Notes: generated by a model from the letters alone, not told the origin. Shown: positions 52,669-62,071, counted from the stretch's first letter. The stretch is 64,000 nt of DNA from Nocardiopsis sinuspersici (GCA_008638415.1 VWVT01000022.1:1-64000); one strand, 5' to 3'. Numbers and translations: made by a program.

Positions 52669-53560
52669 CACGTCCTCCAACTTCGCGCCCTCCAGAACCG
52701 CCGGCGTCCGTCCACCCGGCCACTCCCTAGAACCTACGGCCCGTACCCGGATCTTCCACAGCCCTCGTGCCGGTCGGTGTACGTGCTCGACCCCACACGG
52801 CGCCGCCGACCCCTGTCGGCCCCCGCCGGTGGCCCACTGGCCGCACACCCGCCCCCTGCGCGAGCCGACGTCCCTCGCCGGGCCCGGTGCCGGGTCCCGC
52901 CCTCCGGCGGCGTCTGCGGCGATCTGGACGCCGCGCGGCCCGCACGCGCACTTCCACGGCACCCTGTTCGGAAGAGCTTCCCGAAGAAGCCGATAATGCC
53001 ACTTGTGGAACGCGGTTCCTGGAATTCCGCCACGGGAGGGCAGGGGAATGGACGCGGTTTTTCCGTCCGTTTCGCGCAAGCAGGGAGAAGTGCGCGCGAA
53101 GTGCGCGCGCTTTCGCCGTGGCCGCGGTGTTCCTCCCCGGTCAGGTCCTCGTGGAGGAGGGCCCCTGCCGCCTGCCCGGGCGGCGTCACGGCAGGTGCGG
53201 ACCGGCCCTGACTGTCCGCAACCGGCCAGCCACTGGCCATCGCGGCCCCCGGGGATCAATGATGGCGCGACCCCACAACCGCTGCGGTTACGCCGGTTCC
53301 GGCGCTGAAAGAAGACTGAAAGCGGAGTGGAAGAGTATCTCTCTAGTGTGGAACACGTTCGACGCGATCGGGTCCGCGAGAGGACGGCTTGCGGACCCGG
53401 CCAGTGCGACGTTCGTTGGACACATGCCACCCGTGGTGTGCTTCGAGGCGGAACCCGCCACGGGTGGCCAGTCCGCCGGAGGGCGGATTCGATGATGCTT
53501 CGTAGGAGGCGTAGGGCGACGTTACGGCTCTACGCGAGTGCTGTGAGACGAGGAGTGCGA
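52669..53560. other. Long intergenic region upstream of the small acidic protein gene
   Basis: About 890 bp shows no recognisable gene. The right part contains a perfect 11-bp inverted repeat GCCACCCGTGG/CCACGGGTGGC (53426-53436 with 53458-53468), upstream of the small gene at 53561. An in-frame ATGATG at 53491 could extend that gene by 23 residues of very basic sequence. Confidence 0.5.
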
Positions 53561-53731
53561 GTGCCGAAGATGCTGACCTGGGACGAGGAGTTCGAGGCGA
53601 TCGTCGCGGACGTGGCCCCTGATGCGAAGATCAGCCCCTTCCAGGAGCCCGACCCGACGAAGAGCGCTCCCGCCGAGGAGCAGCCCGCGGAGAGCGCTCC
53701 CGCTGAGGAGAAGCCCGCCGAGGAGAAGTAA
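53561..53731 (+). CDS. Small acidic repeat protein upstream of the AfsR-like regulator (56 aa)
   Basis: The protein is read from GTG 53561 with GAGGAG five bases upstream. It starts VPKMLTWDEEFEAIVADVAP; the C-terminus is an exact-period repeat, SAPAEEQPAE then SAPAEEKPAE then EK (30-bp DNA units at 53663 and 53693). There is no signal peptide. I recognise no family. A small repeat-bearing acidic protein beside an AfsR-type regulator recalls AfsS of Streptomyces, but sequence kinship cannot be shown here. A longer start at 53491 is possible. Confidence 0.7.
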   Translation: MPKMLTWDEEFEAIVADVAPDAKISPFQEPDPTKSAPAEEQPAESAPAEEKPAEEK

Positions 53732-53750
53732 CTTCTTTTCGGGGTAGTCC

Positions 53751-53797
53751 AACGGTCACTCCGAGTACCTGAGTGGAGGGGGGTACTCGGAGCCGTT
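53751..53797 (+). terminator. Hairpin between the small acidic gene and the regulator
   Basis: A perfect 11-bp stem CTCCGAGTACC/GGTACTCGGAG (53759-53769 with 53782-53792) is extended by AACGG/CCGTT, with a short bulge. It lies 27 bp after the small gene and 54 bp before the regulator start. It may terminate or attenuate transcription, or the palindrome may be an operator. Confidence 0.65.
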
Positions 53798-53850
53798 GGC
53801 ATGTCCGTATTCCCTTTTCTTGCCAATGGCCCTTGCTAGGGTTGCTGTTT

Positions 53851-56844
53851 GTGGAATTCGGCGTGCTTGGCCCCATCACCGTCTGGTCCGACGGTCGACC
53901 CGTTCCGGTCGGCGGTCCGCGCCAGTGCTGCGTGCTGGGGGCTCTGCTGGTGCACCTGGGCCGCGAGGTCACCATCGAGCAACTCATCGGTTACCTGTGG
54001 AACGACGACCCGCCCCGCACCGCGCGGTCCGTCATCCAGGTCCAGATCTCCCACCTGCGCCGCACCCTTCCGGACACCATCGCCACGACCTCCGGCGGCT
54101 ACATCCTCGACGTCGATCCCGAATCCGTCGACCTGCACCGCTTCCGCAGGCTCAAGGACGCAGCCGCAGCGGCCGAGTCCAAGGCGGCGGTCGAACTCCT
54201 GGAACGGGCTCTGGAGTGCTGGCGCGGAGTGCCCTTCTCCGGTGTCGGGTCGGAGTACCTGGACTACTCCGTCGTCGCCCCCCTGAAGGAGGAGTACTGG
54301 TCCTCGGTCATCGCCTGGGCCACCTGCGCCCTGGAGCTGGGAAGGTACTCCGACGTGGTCTCCCGGCTGACCCCCATGGTCAGCGAGGAGTTGTTCCGGG
54401 AACGCCTGCACCACCTGCTCATCACGGCCCTGTGGCGTGACAACGAGCGTGCCAAGGCGCTCTCCGTCTACGAGGAGCTGCGGACCAGGTTCGCGGAGGA
54501 GCTGGGCGTCGATCCGGGACCGGAGCTGGTCGCCCTGCACACCCGGATCCTCCAGGAGGACCCTCCAGAGAAGGGGGAGGGCTCGTCCACGGAGGAGCCG
54601 GGCACGCACTTCGTGGTGCGCAACGACCTGCCCAGGGACCTGCCCGACTTCACCGGGCGCCAGGACTCCCTGCGGCGGTTGGACGAGGCGGCCCGTGCCG
54701 GGGAGGACCGCGCCCAGGTCTGCGTCATCACGGGCAGCGGCGGTGAGGGCAAGACGACCACCGCGGTCCGGTTCGGCTACGAGGCGGCCAAGCGCTACCC
54801 CGACGGGCAGTTGTTCATCGACCTGTACGGCTACACCACGGACAGGGAGCCGCTCGACGCCGCGTCGGCGCTCGGAGCCCTCTTGCGCGCGGTCGGCGTC
54901 GAACCCGAGGCCGTGCCCGAGTCCCTCGACGAGCGGTCGGCACTGTGGCGGGCGACCCTCATGGGGCGCCGGGTGCTGCTCGTCCTGGACAACGCGGCCA
55001 GCTACGCCCAGGTCAGCCCGCTCCTGCTGTCCTCCCCGGGGTCGATGACCCTGATCACCACGCGCAACGAACTCTCCGGACTCAGCGGTGCCCGCTTCCT
55101 CTCCCTCGGCGTGTTCGACGAGCGGTCCTCCCTGGAACTGTTCGGGCGGGTCCTGGGGGACGAGCGTGTACAGCGCGAACCCGAGCAGGCGCGGGAGATC
55201 ATCCGGATCTGCGGCGGTCTCCCCCTGGCCCTGCGCGTGGTCGCGGGACGCATGCTCAGCCGTCCCAGGTGGTCGTTCGCGCACGTCGCCCGGCGGCTCG
55301 GCGAGCAGAACCGCAAGTTCCGCGAACTCCAGGTCGAGGGGCAGAGCGTCGAGTCCGCCATCGACCTGTCCTTCCAGAGCCTCAACCGGGACCAGAGCCG
55401 GGCCTTCCTCCTCCTGGGCCTGATGATCGGCAGCACCATCGACCTCGGCGGAGCGGCCGCCCTCCTGGACATGTCGGTGGAGGACGCCGACGACATCCTG
55501 CAGGAGCTGGTCGGGGTATGCCTGCTGGAGGAGCCGCAGGGGGACGTGTACCGCCTGCACGACCTCATCGGCGCCTTCTCCCGGGACCGTGCGGACATGG
55601 TCCTGTCCGCGGAGGAGGCGGACGCGGCCAGACTGCGCCTGGCGGAGCAGTACATGGCGACCGCCCAGCACGCCGCCGACCTCCTGGGTCCACGGGGACA
55701 CGAGGACGTCGAGGTACGTCCCGGCTACCGTACGGAGCTGTCCGGACGGGAGGACGCGGAGAACTGGTTCAGCCTGCACCAGGAGAACCTGGCGGAGACG
55801 ATCGAGTACTTCGCCTCGCACGACAACGGTGAATACGCCTGGCGCATGGCCGACGCGGTGTGGCGCTTCTACGCCCTCCACGGCCAGATGGGTCTGCTGA
55901 TCAGCTCACATCAGCGGGCGTTGCAGATCAGCGACAAGCAGGGCAACCGGCGCGGGCGTGCGGTGACCCTCATCGGGCTGGGCATCGCCCACTGCCTCTC
56001 GGGACGCTTCGACGAATCCCTCGACTTCCTTACGGAGGCTCGTGACCTGCTGAACTCGACGGGTGACAGCAGAGGACTGGTCCGTGTACTGGCCAATCTG
56101 GGCATGGTCTATGAACGTGTCGGCCGTCTCGCGGACGCTGCTGAGGCCATCCAGGGCGTGCTCGACTACGCGGTCCAACTGGGGGACACCCGCCTGGAGG
56201 CGTTTCAGTGGGGCGGCCTCGCCGTGGTGAAACAGGCACTCGGGGAACACACCGAGGCACTGCACTGCGCGGAGCAGGCCATGGCGAAGACCACGGGAGA
56301 GGACCAGGACGAGGCGAGGGCTCAGGCCAAACGCGTCATGGGCGAGGCCCGTGCTGGACTGGGTGAGCTGGACCTCGCCTTCCAGGACCTGAACGAGGCG
56401 TTGGAACTGTCCCTGCGCCTTCGTCTGGTGGGCAACCAGGTCTACGTGCACAACACCCTGGGCATCGCCTATCGGGCCGCGGAGGCCTGGGAGGAGGCCG
56501 TCGAGTCCCACACCGAAGCACTGACAGTGGCGGAGAGGTCGGGACACCGCAGCGGCGACGCCGAGATCCGCAGCGACCTGGGGATCACCTACGCCGCCGC
56601 GGGTCGTTATGAGGAGGCCGCGGCAGAGCTGGAGAAGGCCCACGCCATGGCGACCGAGCGCAGTGAGCGCTACATGGTCGCCCGTGCCGCGCTCGCCCTC
56701 GGCCGGCTGCCCGCACCGACCATGGCGGCGGACCGGGCACGGGAGCTCCTGAAGGAGGCGGAGGAGGTCTTCACCGAGCTGGGACTGGCCGAGGCGGAGG
56801 AGGCCAGGAAGGCCCTGGAGGACCCGCCCGCCTCCCTCGGCTGA
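53851..56844 (+). CDS. AfsR-type regulator: SARP/BTAD + NB-ARC + TPR
   Basis: The 997-aa protein is read from GTG 53851 (VEFGVLGPITVW). An OmpR-like winged helix covers about residues 1-90 (TARSVIQVQISHLRRTLPD), and BTAD about 95-240. The NB-ARC STAND ATPase (about 265-560) has P-loop GSGGEGKTT (295-303), GRRVLLVLDNAAS (Walker B) and CGGLPLALRVVAGRML (GLPL). TPR repeats cover about 640-985. Such proteins are ATP-driven transcription activators, often of secondary metabolism, held off until a signal binds the TPR or NB-ARC part. No biosynthetic cluster is adjacent. The upstream small acidic protein is a possible partner. Confidence 0.94.
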   Translation: MEFGVLGPITVWSDGRPVPVGGPRQCCVLGALLVHLGREVTIEQLIGYLWNDDPPRTARSVIQVQISHLRRTLPDTIATTSGGYILDVDPESVDLHRFRRLKDAAAAAESKAAVELLERALECWRGVPFSGVGSEYLDYSVVAPLKEEYWSSVIAWATCALELGRYSDVVSRLTPMVSEELFRERLHHLLITALWRDNERAKALSVYEELRTRFAEELGVDPGPELVALHTRILQEDPPEKGEGSSTEEPGTHFVVRNDLPRDLPDFTGRQDSLRRLDEAARAGEDRAQVCVITGSGGEGKTTTAVRFGYEAAKRYPDGQLFIDLYGYTTDREPLDAASALGALLRAVGVEPEAVPESLDERSALWRATLMGRRVLLVLDNAASYAQVSPLLLSSPGSMTLITTRNELSGLSGARFLSLGVFDERSSLELFGRVLGDERVQREPEQAREIIRICGGLPLALRVVAGRMLSRPRWSFAHVARRLGEQNRKFRELQVEGQSVESAIDLSFQSLNRDQSRAFLLLGLMIGSTIDLGGAAALLDMSVEDADDILQELVGVCLLEEPQGDVYRLHDLIGAFSRDRADMVLSAEEADAARLRLAEQYMATAQHAADLLGPRGHEDVEVRPGYRTELSGREDAENWFSLHQENLAETIEYFASHDNGEYAWRMADAVWRFYALHGQMGLLISSHQRALQISDKQGNRRGRAVTLIGLGIAHCLSGRFDESLDFLTEARDLLNSTGDSRGLVRVLANLGMVYERVGRLADAAEAIQGVLDYAVQLGDTRLEAFQWGGLAVVKQALGEHTEALHCAEQAMAKTTGEDQDEARAQAKRVMGEARAGLGELDLAFQDLNEALELSLRLRLVGNQVYVHNTLGIAYRAAEAWEEAVESHTEALTVAERSGHRSGDAEIRSDLGITYAAAGRYEEAAAELEKAHAMATERSERYMVARAALALGRLPAPTMAADRARELLKEAEEVFTELGLAEAEEARKALEDPPASLG

Positions 56845-56849
56845 CGGCC

Positions 56850-57695
56850 TCAGCCGGCCTGGCCGAGAGTCCCCTTCGCCCCGCGCGGCCCCGACCGGCG
56901 CCGCGGCGGACCCAGCCAGCGCGGTCCCAGCAGCCCGCGACGCATGGTCCACAGGCACAGGGTGGTGGGCAGGAAGCGCACGGGCCGGGGGATGCGCGGG
57001 TACACCGCCCGGGTCACCCGCACGACCCGGTCGAAGCGGCGCTGGCGGGCGTCCGACCAGGGGATGGCGAACTGCTCGCGCAGGCGGGGCGGGAGCAGCC
57101 CGCCGGTCAGGAGCGACTGCACCCTCATGAGCGGCCGCAGGGGCAGGGACTCCGGGTGGAACAGCTGCTCGGTGATCCTGCGCGCCTCCTCTCCCACGTG
57201 CAGTCCGGCCACGGACCTGTCCCAGTAGGCGTCGAACTCCGCCAGGCTCGTGGGCCACTTCTCCTCGGGCAGGCCCAGGGCGGTGCCGAGCACCGACGCC
57301 TCGCGCAGGTGCCGGGCGCGCTCCTCCTCACCGGGCTCCCCGAACACCATCGCGTACAGGCGGGAGGTGGAGTCGTACAGGGTGGCGGCCACCCACAGCA
57401 GCAGGTCGTCGTCGAGCGCGCGGTATCCCGGGCCGTTCACCTTGCGGTGCATCGCGCGGACGATGGCGTGCAGGCGCTCCCGTTCCTCCTCGGTGCCGTA
57501 GATCGTCCCGTACACGAAGTAGAGGGTGCCGAGCAGGCGGTTGAACGGCCGGGTGGAGAAGTCGCTGTGGTCGTGCACCCCCTGGGCGACGCTGGGATGG
57601 GCGATCTGGAGCAGGACGGCGTACCCGGCGCCGCCGAGGGCGCAGGCCTCCCCGCTGATCCGGCGCAGGGGTGGTTCATCGGACGATCGGCCCAT
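56850..57695 (-). CDS. Oxygenase MpaB-family protein (DUF2236)
   Basis: The 281-aa protein is read from ATG 57695 (MGRSSDEPPLRRISGEACAL). The family blocks include LLQIAHPSVAQGVHDHSDFS, RLLGTLYFVYGTIYG, HRKVNG and YDSTSRLYAMVFG. The conserved His of AHPSV and VHDHSDF probably bind haem or iron, as in latex-clearing protein and MpaB relatives. The substrate is unknown. It is convergent with the AfsR-like gene, the stops lying six bases apart. Confidence 0.88.
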   Translation of the reverse strand: MGRSSDEPPLRRISGEACALGGAGYAVLLQIAHPSVAQGVHDHSDFSTRPFNRLLGTLYFVYGTIYGTEEERERLHAIVRAMHRKVNGPGYRALDDDLLLWVAATLYDSTSRLYAMVFGEPGEEERARHLREASVLGTALGLPEEKWPTSLAEFDAYWDRSVAGLHVGEEARRITEQLFHPESLPLRPLMRVQSLLTGGLLPPRLREQFAIPWSDARQRRFDRVVRVTRAVYPRIPRPVRFLPTTLCLWTMRRGLLGPRWLGPPRRRSGPRGAKGTLGQAG

Positions 57696-57945
57696 GCCTG
57701 GGATCGTACGACACCCCGTATACCGGGGCGGAGAGGGCACGCTGTCGGGAATCGGTGCCGAGCACACTGTCGGGAAACGGGAGCCGCGCACATCCGACCC
57801 GGAGCCGGGGCCGGACGCTCCTGCCGGTGATCGACGCCGGGCACATCTGCCGGGGCCGAGGCCGGGGACGCTCCCCGGGCGCGTCGGGGACTCCTGCCTC
57901 TCCCGGGCCCCGCCGCCGGTCCGACGCACGTCCCGAGAGGGTGCC

Positions 57946-59001
57946 TCACGGCTCCAGGGAACGGAAGACCTCCGGCCGGGTCAGGGCGTCGGTGCTGTCG
58001 ACGAACTGGTCGACCGCGCCGACCGGGGGACGTCCCACGAGTGCGGGGTCCCCGATCCGCTCCAGCAGGGCGCGGGTGAACCGGGCCGAGTCCAGCACCG
58101 GCCAGGGGCGGTCGTGGAACGGCCGGAGGCCGGTGTCCAGGGACTCGGCGAGACCGGTCCGGTTCTGCCACGCGGCGAGCAGGGAGCACGCCTCGGCGAG
58201 GGCGCCGGCGTCCGCGTCCAGGCCGCGGGACAGCGGCGGGGTGAGCGCCTCCGCCTCGGGAAGGCGGGAGAAGGCGCTGCCCAGCCACTTGGAGTAGGGC
58301 GGGTAGCGGCGGGACAGCAGCAGGGCCAGGCGCATGAGGTCGCGCACCAGCCGGGCGGCCACCACCCGGGCGCCCAGGGGGTCGCCGACCTCCGCGCAGC
58401 GGCCGGGGAAGGCCTCCTCCTGGGACACGCGCTGCCACTGGCAGGCCAGCACGTACCGCCACACGTCGCCCGGGTACCAGGCCAGGCGCTTCCGGACCCC
58501 GGTGAGTTCGCCGGTGTCGTCGTGGAAGACGGCGCCGCCGACCGTCTCGGCGAGCCGCTGGGCGGGTGTGGCGAGCCAGTCGGCGGTGGTCACGCCGCCG
58601 CGCGGGTCGAAGCCCACCTGCCCGCGGAACCAGTCGCCGAGGTCGAGGACCTCCACCCGGTGGCGGCCGTCGGGCGCGTCGGCGTCGGGCAGCCAGGTAC
58701 CGGGAGGGCCGTCTCCGGGGGCGAACCGGGTCGGCCAGCCGCGCACCCGGTCGGGCAGGCCGTCGGCGAGCATGTCCAGCACCCGCCCGCGCTCGCCGGA
58801 GTCGGCCACGAAGAGCTGTAGGCGCGGTCCCCATCCGTGGTCCGTGGAGCGATCGGTGTCGAACCCGAGGACCTCGGAGCCCGGACCGAGCAGCGCGGCG
58901 GCGTGCGGAACCGGACGGCGTCCGGCGGCGAGCAGCGGAGCGACCGCGTCCGTGTAGAGGGCCCGGGACAGATCCAGTCCCGGGAGGAAGCCAGGGGACA
59001 T
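57946..59001 (-). CDS. DUF4037 domain protein
   Basis: The 351-aa protein starts MSPGFLPGLDLSRALYTDAV. It has a nucleotidyltransferase-like N-terminal part (GSEVLGFDTDRSTDHGWGPR, a GS-x-D-x-D type site) and the DUF4037 C-terminal half (GDVWRYVLACQWQRVSQEEA, RRYPPYSKWLGSAFSRLP). The family is probably a minimal nucleotidyltransferase acting on an unknown substrate. It lies 250 bp upstream of the MpaB-like gene on the same strand. Confidence 0.88.
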   Translation of the reverse strand: MSPGFLPGLDLSRALYTDAVAPLLAAGRRPVPHAAALLGPGSEVLGFDTDRSTDHGWGPRLQLFVADSGERGRVLDMLADGLPDRVRGWPTRFAPGDGPPGTWLPDADAPDGRHRVEVLDLGDWFRGQVGFDPRGGVTTADWLATPAQRLAETVGGAVFHDDTGELTGVRKRLAWYPGDVWRYVLACQWQRVSQEEAFPGRCAEVGDPLGARVVAARLVRDLMRLALLLSRRYPPYSKWLGSAFSRLPEAEALTPPLSRGLDADAGALAEACSLLAAWQNRTGLAESLDTGLRPFHDRPWPVLDSARFTRALLERIGDPALVGRPPVGAVDQFVDSTDALTRPEVFRSLEP

Positions 59002-59510
59002 GCCCGCGAGCCTAGGGTCGGGGGCCGTCGGAGGCCACTGCTTTCCGTCGCGGGGCCCTGCGGAGGCCGGGGTAAGAAAAATATATCTCCGGGGGCAGGT
59101 ACGGTCCGCCCGGCCCCCGTCGGCGGCATTGGTCTACACGGTCCCCGGATAGACCACGGCCCATAACTGTAAGGTGTCTTTCCAGTTGGTGGCCCGAAGG
59201 AGCCGGGCCTGTCGGCAGTACCAGTGCCGGAGGGTGAGCGAGTGGGCACCTCACCCGGTACGGGTGGCACCCGGTTCCCCTCCGTAACAGGAGTCTTGAC
59301 GTGTAGTGACGGTCTCTTTACGGTCTTCGCAACAGGTGGAAGGAAATGCCGGGGACGCCCGGAATTTCCGGGACAGTGCCGTCCGCCGTCCGCACGGGGG
59401 ATATCCGGACCCCGATGGACGGCCTCCGCCCGCCTGGACCGGCAACGGTCCGGGTCACCCCGCTACGACCCCCGACCCGGGATCGTGACCCGAAAGAAGG
59501 GCCCCCGCTC
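59002..59510. other. Divergent intergenic region and leader of the LPMO gene
   Basis: No gene is found. An A/T-rich patch lies at about 59072-59086. Several short stems follow in a row: GCCCG/CGGGC (59192/59204), GGGTGAG/CTCACCC (59232-59238 with 59250-59256) and CGGGTG/CACCCG (59261/59268). A possible -35 TTGACG lies at 59295, without a clear -10 partner. The folded section may be a structured 5' leader; it does not match a riboswitch I know. Confidence 0.45.
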
Positions 59511-60029
59511 ATGAAGATCCGCAGCAGAATCCGCTCCCTCGCGGCCGTCGCCGCCGCCACCGCGCTGACCTTCACCCTGATGCCCGCGGGCGTCGCCAGC
59601 GCACACGGCTACGTCTCCGCACCCATGAGCCGCCAGGCGCAGTGCGCCGCGATCATGGTCCAGTGCGGCGGCATCAAGTGGGAACCGCAGAGTGTCGAGG
59701 GCCCCAAGGGCCTGATGAGCTGCTCCGGCGGCAACTCCCGGTTCGCCGAGCTCGACGACGACAACCACGGCTGGCACGTCACCGACGTGGGCAACTCCCT
59801 GACCTTCACGTGGACCCTCACCGCCATGCACTCCACCGCCAACTGGGAGTACTTCATCGGCGGCCAGCGCGTCGCCAACTTCAACGACCACGGCGCCCGC
59901 CCGCCGTCGACCGTCCGGCACACCGTGGACCTGTCCGGCTACAACGGCCGACACACGATCCTGGCCCGGTGGAACGTCGCCGACACCAGCAACGCCTTCT
60001 ACTCCTGCGTGGACGTCAACATCCGCTAG
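59511..60029 (+). CDS. Secreted lytic polysaccharide monooxygenase (AA10)
   Basis: The 172-aa protein has a signal peptide (residues 1-31, cleavage after SA) leaving His32 as the mature N-terminus (HGYVSAPMSRQ). The histidine brace is His32 and His107 (TAMHSTANWEYFI), with axial Phe163 in NAFYSCVDV. It is a single-domain AA10 enzyme, the size typical of small chitin-active LPMOs, using copper and peroxide or oxygen to cut crystalline polysaccharide. No carbohydrate-binding module is attached. ATG 59511 follows GAAAGAAGGG. Confidence 0.95.
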   Translation: MKIRSRIRSLAAVAAATALTFTLMPAGVASAHGYVSAPMSRQAQCAAIMVQCGGIKWEPQSVEGPKGLMSCSGGNSRFAELDDDNHGWHVTDVGNSLTFTWTLTAMHSTANWEYFIGGQRVANFNDHGARPPSTVRHTVDLSGYNGRHTILARWNVADTSNAFYSCVDVNIR

Positions 60030-60062
60030 GAGCACCACGGAGGACATCCGCTGGAAGCCCAC

Positions 60063-60099
60063 GGTTCCCCGGCCCGGTCACGCACCGGGCCGGGGAACC
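60063..60099 (+). terminator. Terminator after the LPMO gene
   Basis: A perfect 16-bp stem GGTTCCCCGGCCCGGT/ACCGGGCCGGGGAACC (60063-60078 with 60084-60099) lies 34 bp after the stop codon. Confidence 0.85.
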
Positions 60100-60414
60100 G
60101 GCGTTCGACGGGGCCGTCGGTCCCGCCTCGGGGACGGCGCCCCAGGACTCCGTGCGCGCGCCGGTCGGCTCCTCCCGGGCGCGGTGCGCGATGATCCCGT
60201 ACACGGTCGTCTCCGCCAGAGTGGTGTGCCCCAGTCAGGGCGGTGACCGCCAAGAGCCCTCCGGCCGGTCGCGGGATCCGCGCGTCGGCAGCACCGGCGC
60301 TGTGGGCGCCCGTGGTGTCCGGTTCCACGACTTCCCCGACGGACTCCTCGGCACGGAGCTGCTCGCTCGTGGGCCTGGACCATGGCCGAGTCGCCCCGCC
60401 TGCCCCACAACGAC

Positions 60415-60444
60415 AAGAGGCCGGTCCCGAAGGACCGGCCTCTT
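60415..60444 (-). terminator. Terminator of tRNA-Pro
   Basis: A perfect 13-bp stem AAGAGGCCGGTCC/GGACCGGCCTCTT (60415-60427 with 60432-60444) has a four-base loop, eight bases past the tRNA 3' end on the minus strand. Confidence 0.85.
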
Positions 60445-60451
60445 GCTCTGG

Positions 60452-60526
<75 letters not shown>

Positions 60527-60596
60527 AGCAACGTCCCCAAGTCTAGCGGACGTCAGGAGTGCTCGCGCACGCTTTCTCGGCCGCGCGGACCAGTCC

Positions 60597-61517
60597 TCAG
60601 GAGGCCGCCACGATGTCCAGCAGCGAGGCCTCCGGGCGGCAGCAGAACCGCACCGGCGCGTACGGCGAGGTGCCCAGGCCGCCGGACACGTGCAGCCACG
60701 CGTCCCCGTACCCGTGCAGTCCCCAGGCGCGCCTGCGGTCGATCCCGCAGTTGGTGACCAGCGTCCCGTAGAACGGCAGGCAGAGCTGGCCCCCGTGCGT
60801 GTGCCCGGCCAGGAGCAACTGGTAGCCGTCGGCCGTGAACCGGTCCAGGTTGGACGGCTCCGGGGAGTGCAGCACGCCCAGGCGCAGGGCCGCCGACGGG
60901 TCCGCCGGTCCGGCGACCTCCTCGTACCGGTCCAGCTTGATGTGCGAGTCGTGCACACCGGCCAGGGCGACGTCCAGGCCGCCGGCCCTCAGCTCCCCCC
61001 TGCGGTTGTTCAGGTCCAGCCACCCGGAAGCGGACATGGCCGCGCCCAGTTCGCGCCAGGGCAGGTCCGGCACCCGGCGCTTGCCGTAGTCGTCCTTGCT
61101 CGTCCGCCACAGGTAGCGGGCCGGGTTCTTGAGCTGCGGTGAGAACAGGTCGTTGGATCCGTACACGAAGGCGCCCGGCCGCTCCAGCAGCGGCCCCAGA
61201 GCCTCGGTGAAGGGACCCACCGCGTCCGGGTGCGCCAGCGAGTCGCCCGTGTTGACCACCAGGTCCGGCTCGTAGGCGTCCAGCCCCCGGATCCAGTCGA
61301 TGAGCATCCTCCGGCCCGGCGTCAGGTGCGCGTCGGACAGGTGCAGGATCCGCAGCCGCGGGCTTCCGGGCGGCAGGAGGGGCAGCTCGTAGCGGCGCAG
61401 CCGGAACCAGTTGCGCTCGATGACCGAGGCGTAGGCCAGTCCCGCCGCGCCGACGGCGCCCGTGACCGCGGCCGCGCGCCCCACCCGGCGCAGGAGTCCT
61501 CTGTTGTCGGCGCCCAT
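60597..61517 (-). CDS. Metallophosphoesterase
   Basis: The 306-aa protein starts MGADNRGLLRRVGRAAAVTG. It has one N-terminal membrane segment (about residues 13-31). The calcineurin-like domain has metal motifs ILHLSDAHL (D-x-H), VVNTGDSLAH (GD), YGSNDLF (here GSND instead of GNHD) and LAGHTHGGQLCLP (GHTHGGQ). It resembles YkuE/YaeI-type phosphodiesterases near the membrane. The substitution of the GNHD His by Asn-Asp is unusual but recurs in actinobacterial homologues, as far as I recall. Confidence 0.92.
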   Translation of the reverse strand: MGADNRGLLRRVGRAAAVTGAVGAAGLAYASVIERNWFRLRRYELPLLPPGSPRLRILHLSDAHLTPGRRMLIDWIRGLDAYEPDLVVNTGDSLAHPDAVGPFTEALGPLLERPGAFVYGSNDLFSPQLKNPARYLWRTSKDDYGKRRVPDLPWRELGAAMSASGWLDLNNRRGELRAGGLDVALAGVHDSHIKLDRYEEVAGPADPSAALRLGVLHSPEPSNLDRFTADGYQLLLAGHTHGGQLCLPFYGTLVTNCGIDRRRAWGLHGYGDAWLHVSGGLGTSPYAPVRFCCRPEASLLDIVAAS

Positions 61518-61615
61518 CTTCCTCCTTCGTTGTTGTGGAGATCGTCGCAGATGCCGTGGTGCACCCGCGCGCAAACCGTTGGTGGGCCGGTCGCCCGCCG
61601 CCGTAGGATCAGTCC

Positions 61616-62071
61616 ATGTCCGAACTCAAAGAGCGCCTCAAGAACGACCTGACCACCGCCATCAAGGCGCGTGACAAGGTGCGTACCGGGACCCTGCGTA
61701 TGGTCCTGGCCGCCATCTCCACCGAGGAGGCGGCCGGTGCCGCCCAGCGCTCCCTCGACGACGAGGGGGTCACCCGGCTGCTGACCCGCGAGGCCAAGAA
61801 GCGCCGCGAGGCGGCCGAGGCGTTCGAGAAGGGCGGCCGGCCCGAGCAGGCCGAGGCCGAGCGGGCCGAGAGCGAGGTCATCTCCGACTACCTGCCCAAG
61901 CAGCTCACGGACGAGGAGCTCTCCGCCCTGGTGGCCGAGGCCGTCACGGAGACCGGCGCCGAGGGCCCCAGGGCGATGGGCCAGGTCATGAAGGTCGTCA
62001 AGCCCCGGGTCGCCGACCGGGCCGCGGGAGACCGCGTGGCCGCCGAGGTCAAGCGCCAGCTCGCCGGCTGA
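61616..62071 (+). CDS. GatB/YqeY domain protein
   Basis: The 151-aa helical protein starts MSELKERLKNDLTTAIKARD. It carries the YqeY signature of LTREAKKRREAAEAFEKGGR and EVISDYLPKQLTDEELSALV, ending with a tRNA-binding-like KPRVADRAAGDRVAAEVKRQ. It resembles the C-terminal domain of GatB and may take part in tRNA-dependent amidation or tRNA binding. It is divergent from the phosphoesterase gene. Confidence 0.93.
   Translation: MSELKERLKNDLTTAIKARDKVRTGTLRMVLAAISTEEAAGAAQRSLDDEGVTRLLTREAKKRREAAEAFEKGGRPEQAEAERAESEVISDYLPKQLTDEELSALVAEAVTETGAEGPRAMGQVMKVVKPRVADRAAGDRVAAEVKRQLAG

Noticed and set aside
59161..59290. c-di-AMP (ydaO-type) riboswitch before the LPMO gene
   Set aside because: Stems are present but the conserved ydaO blocks are not recognisable.
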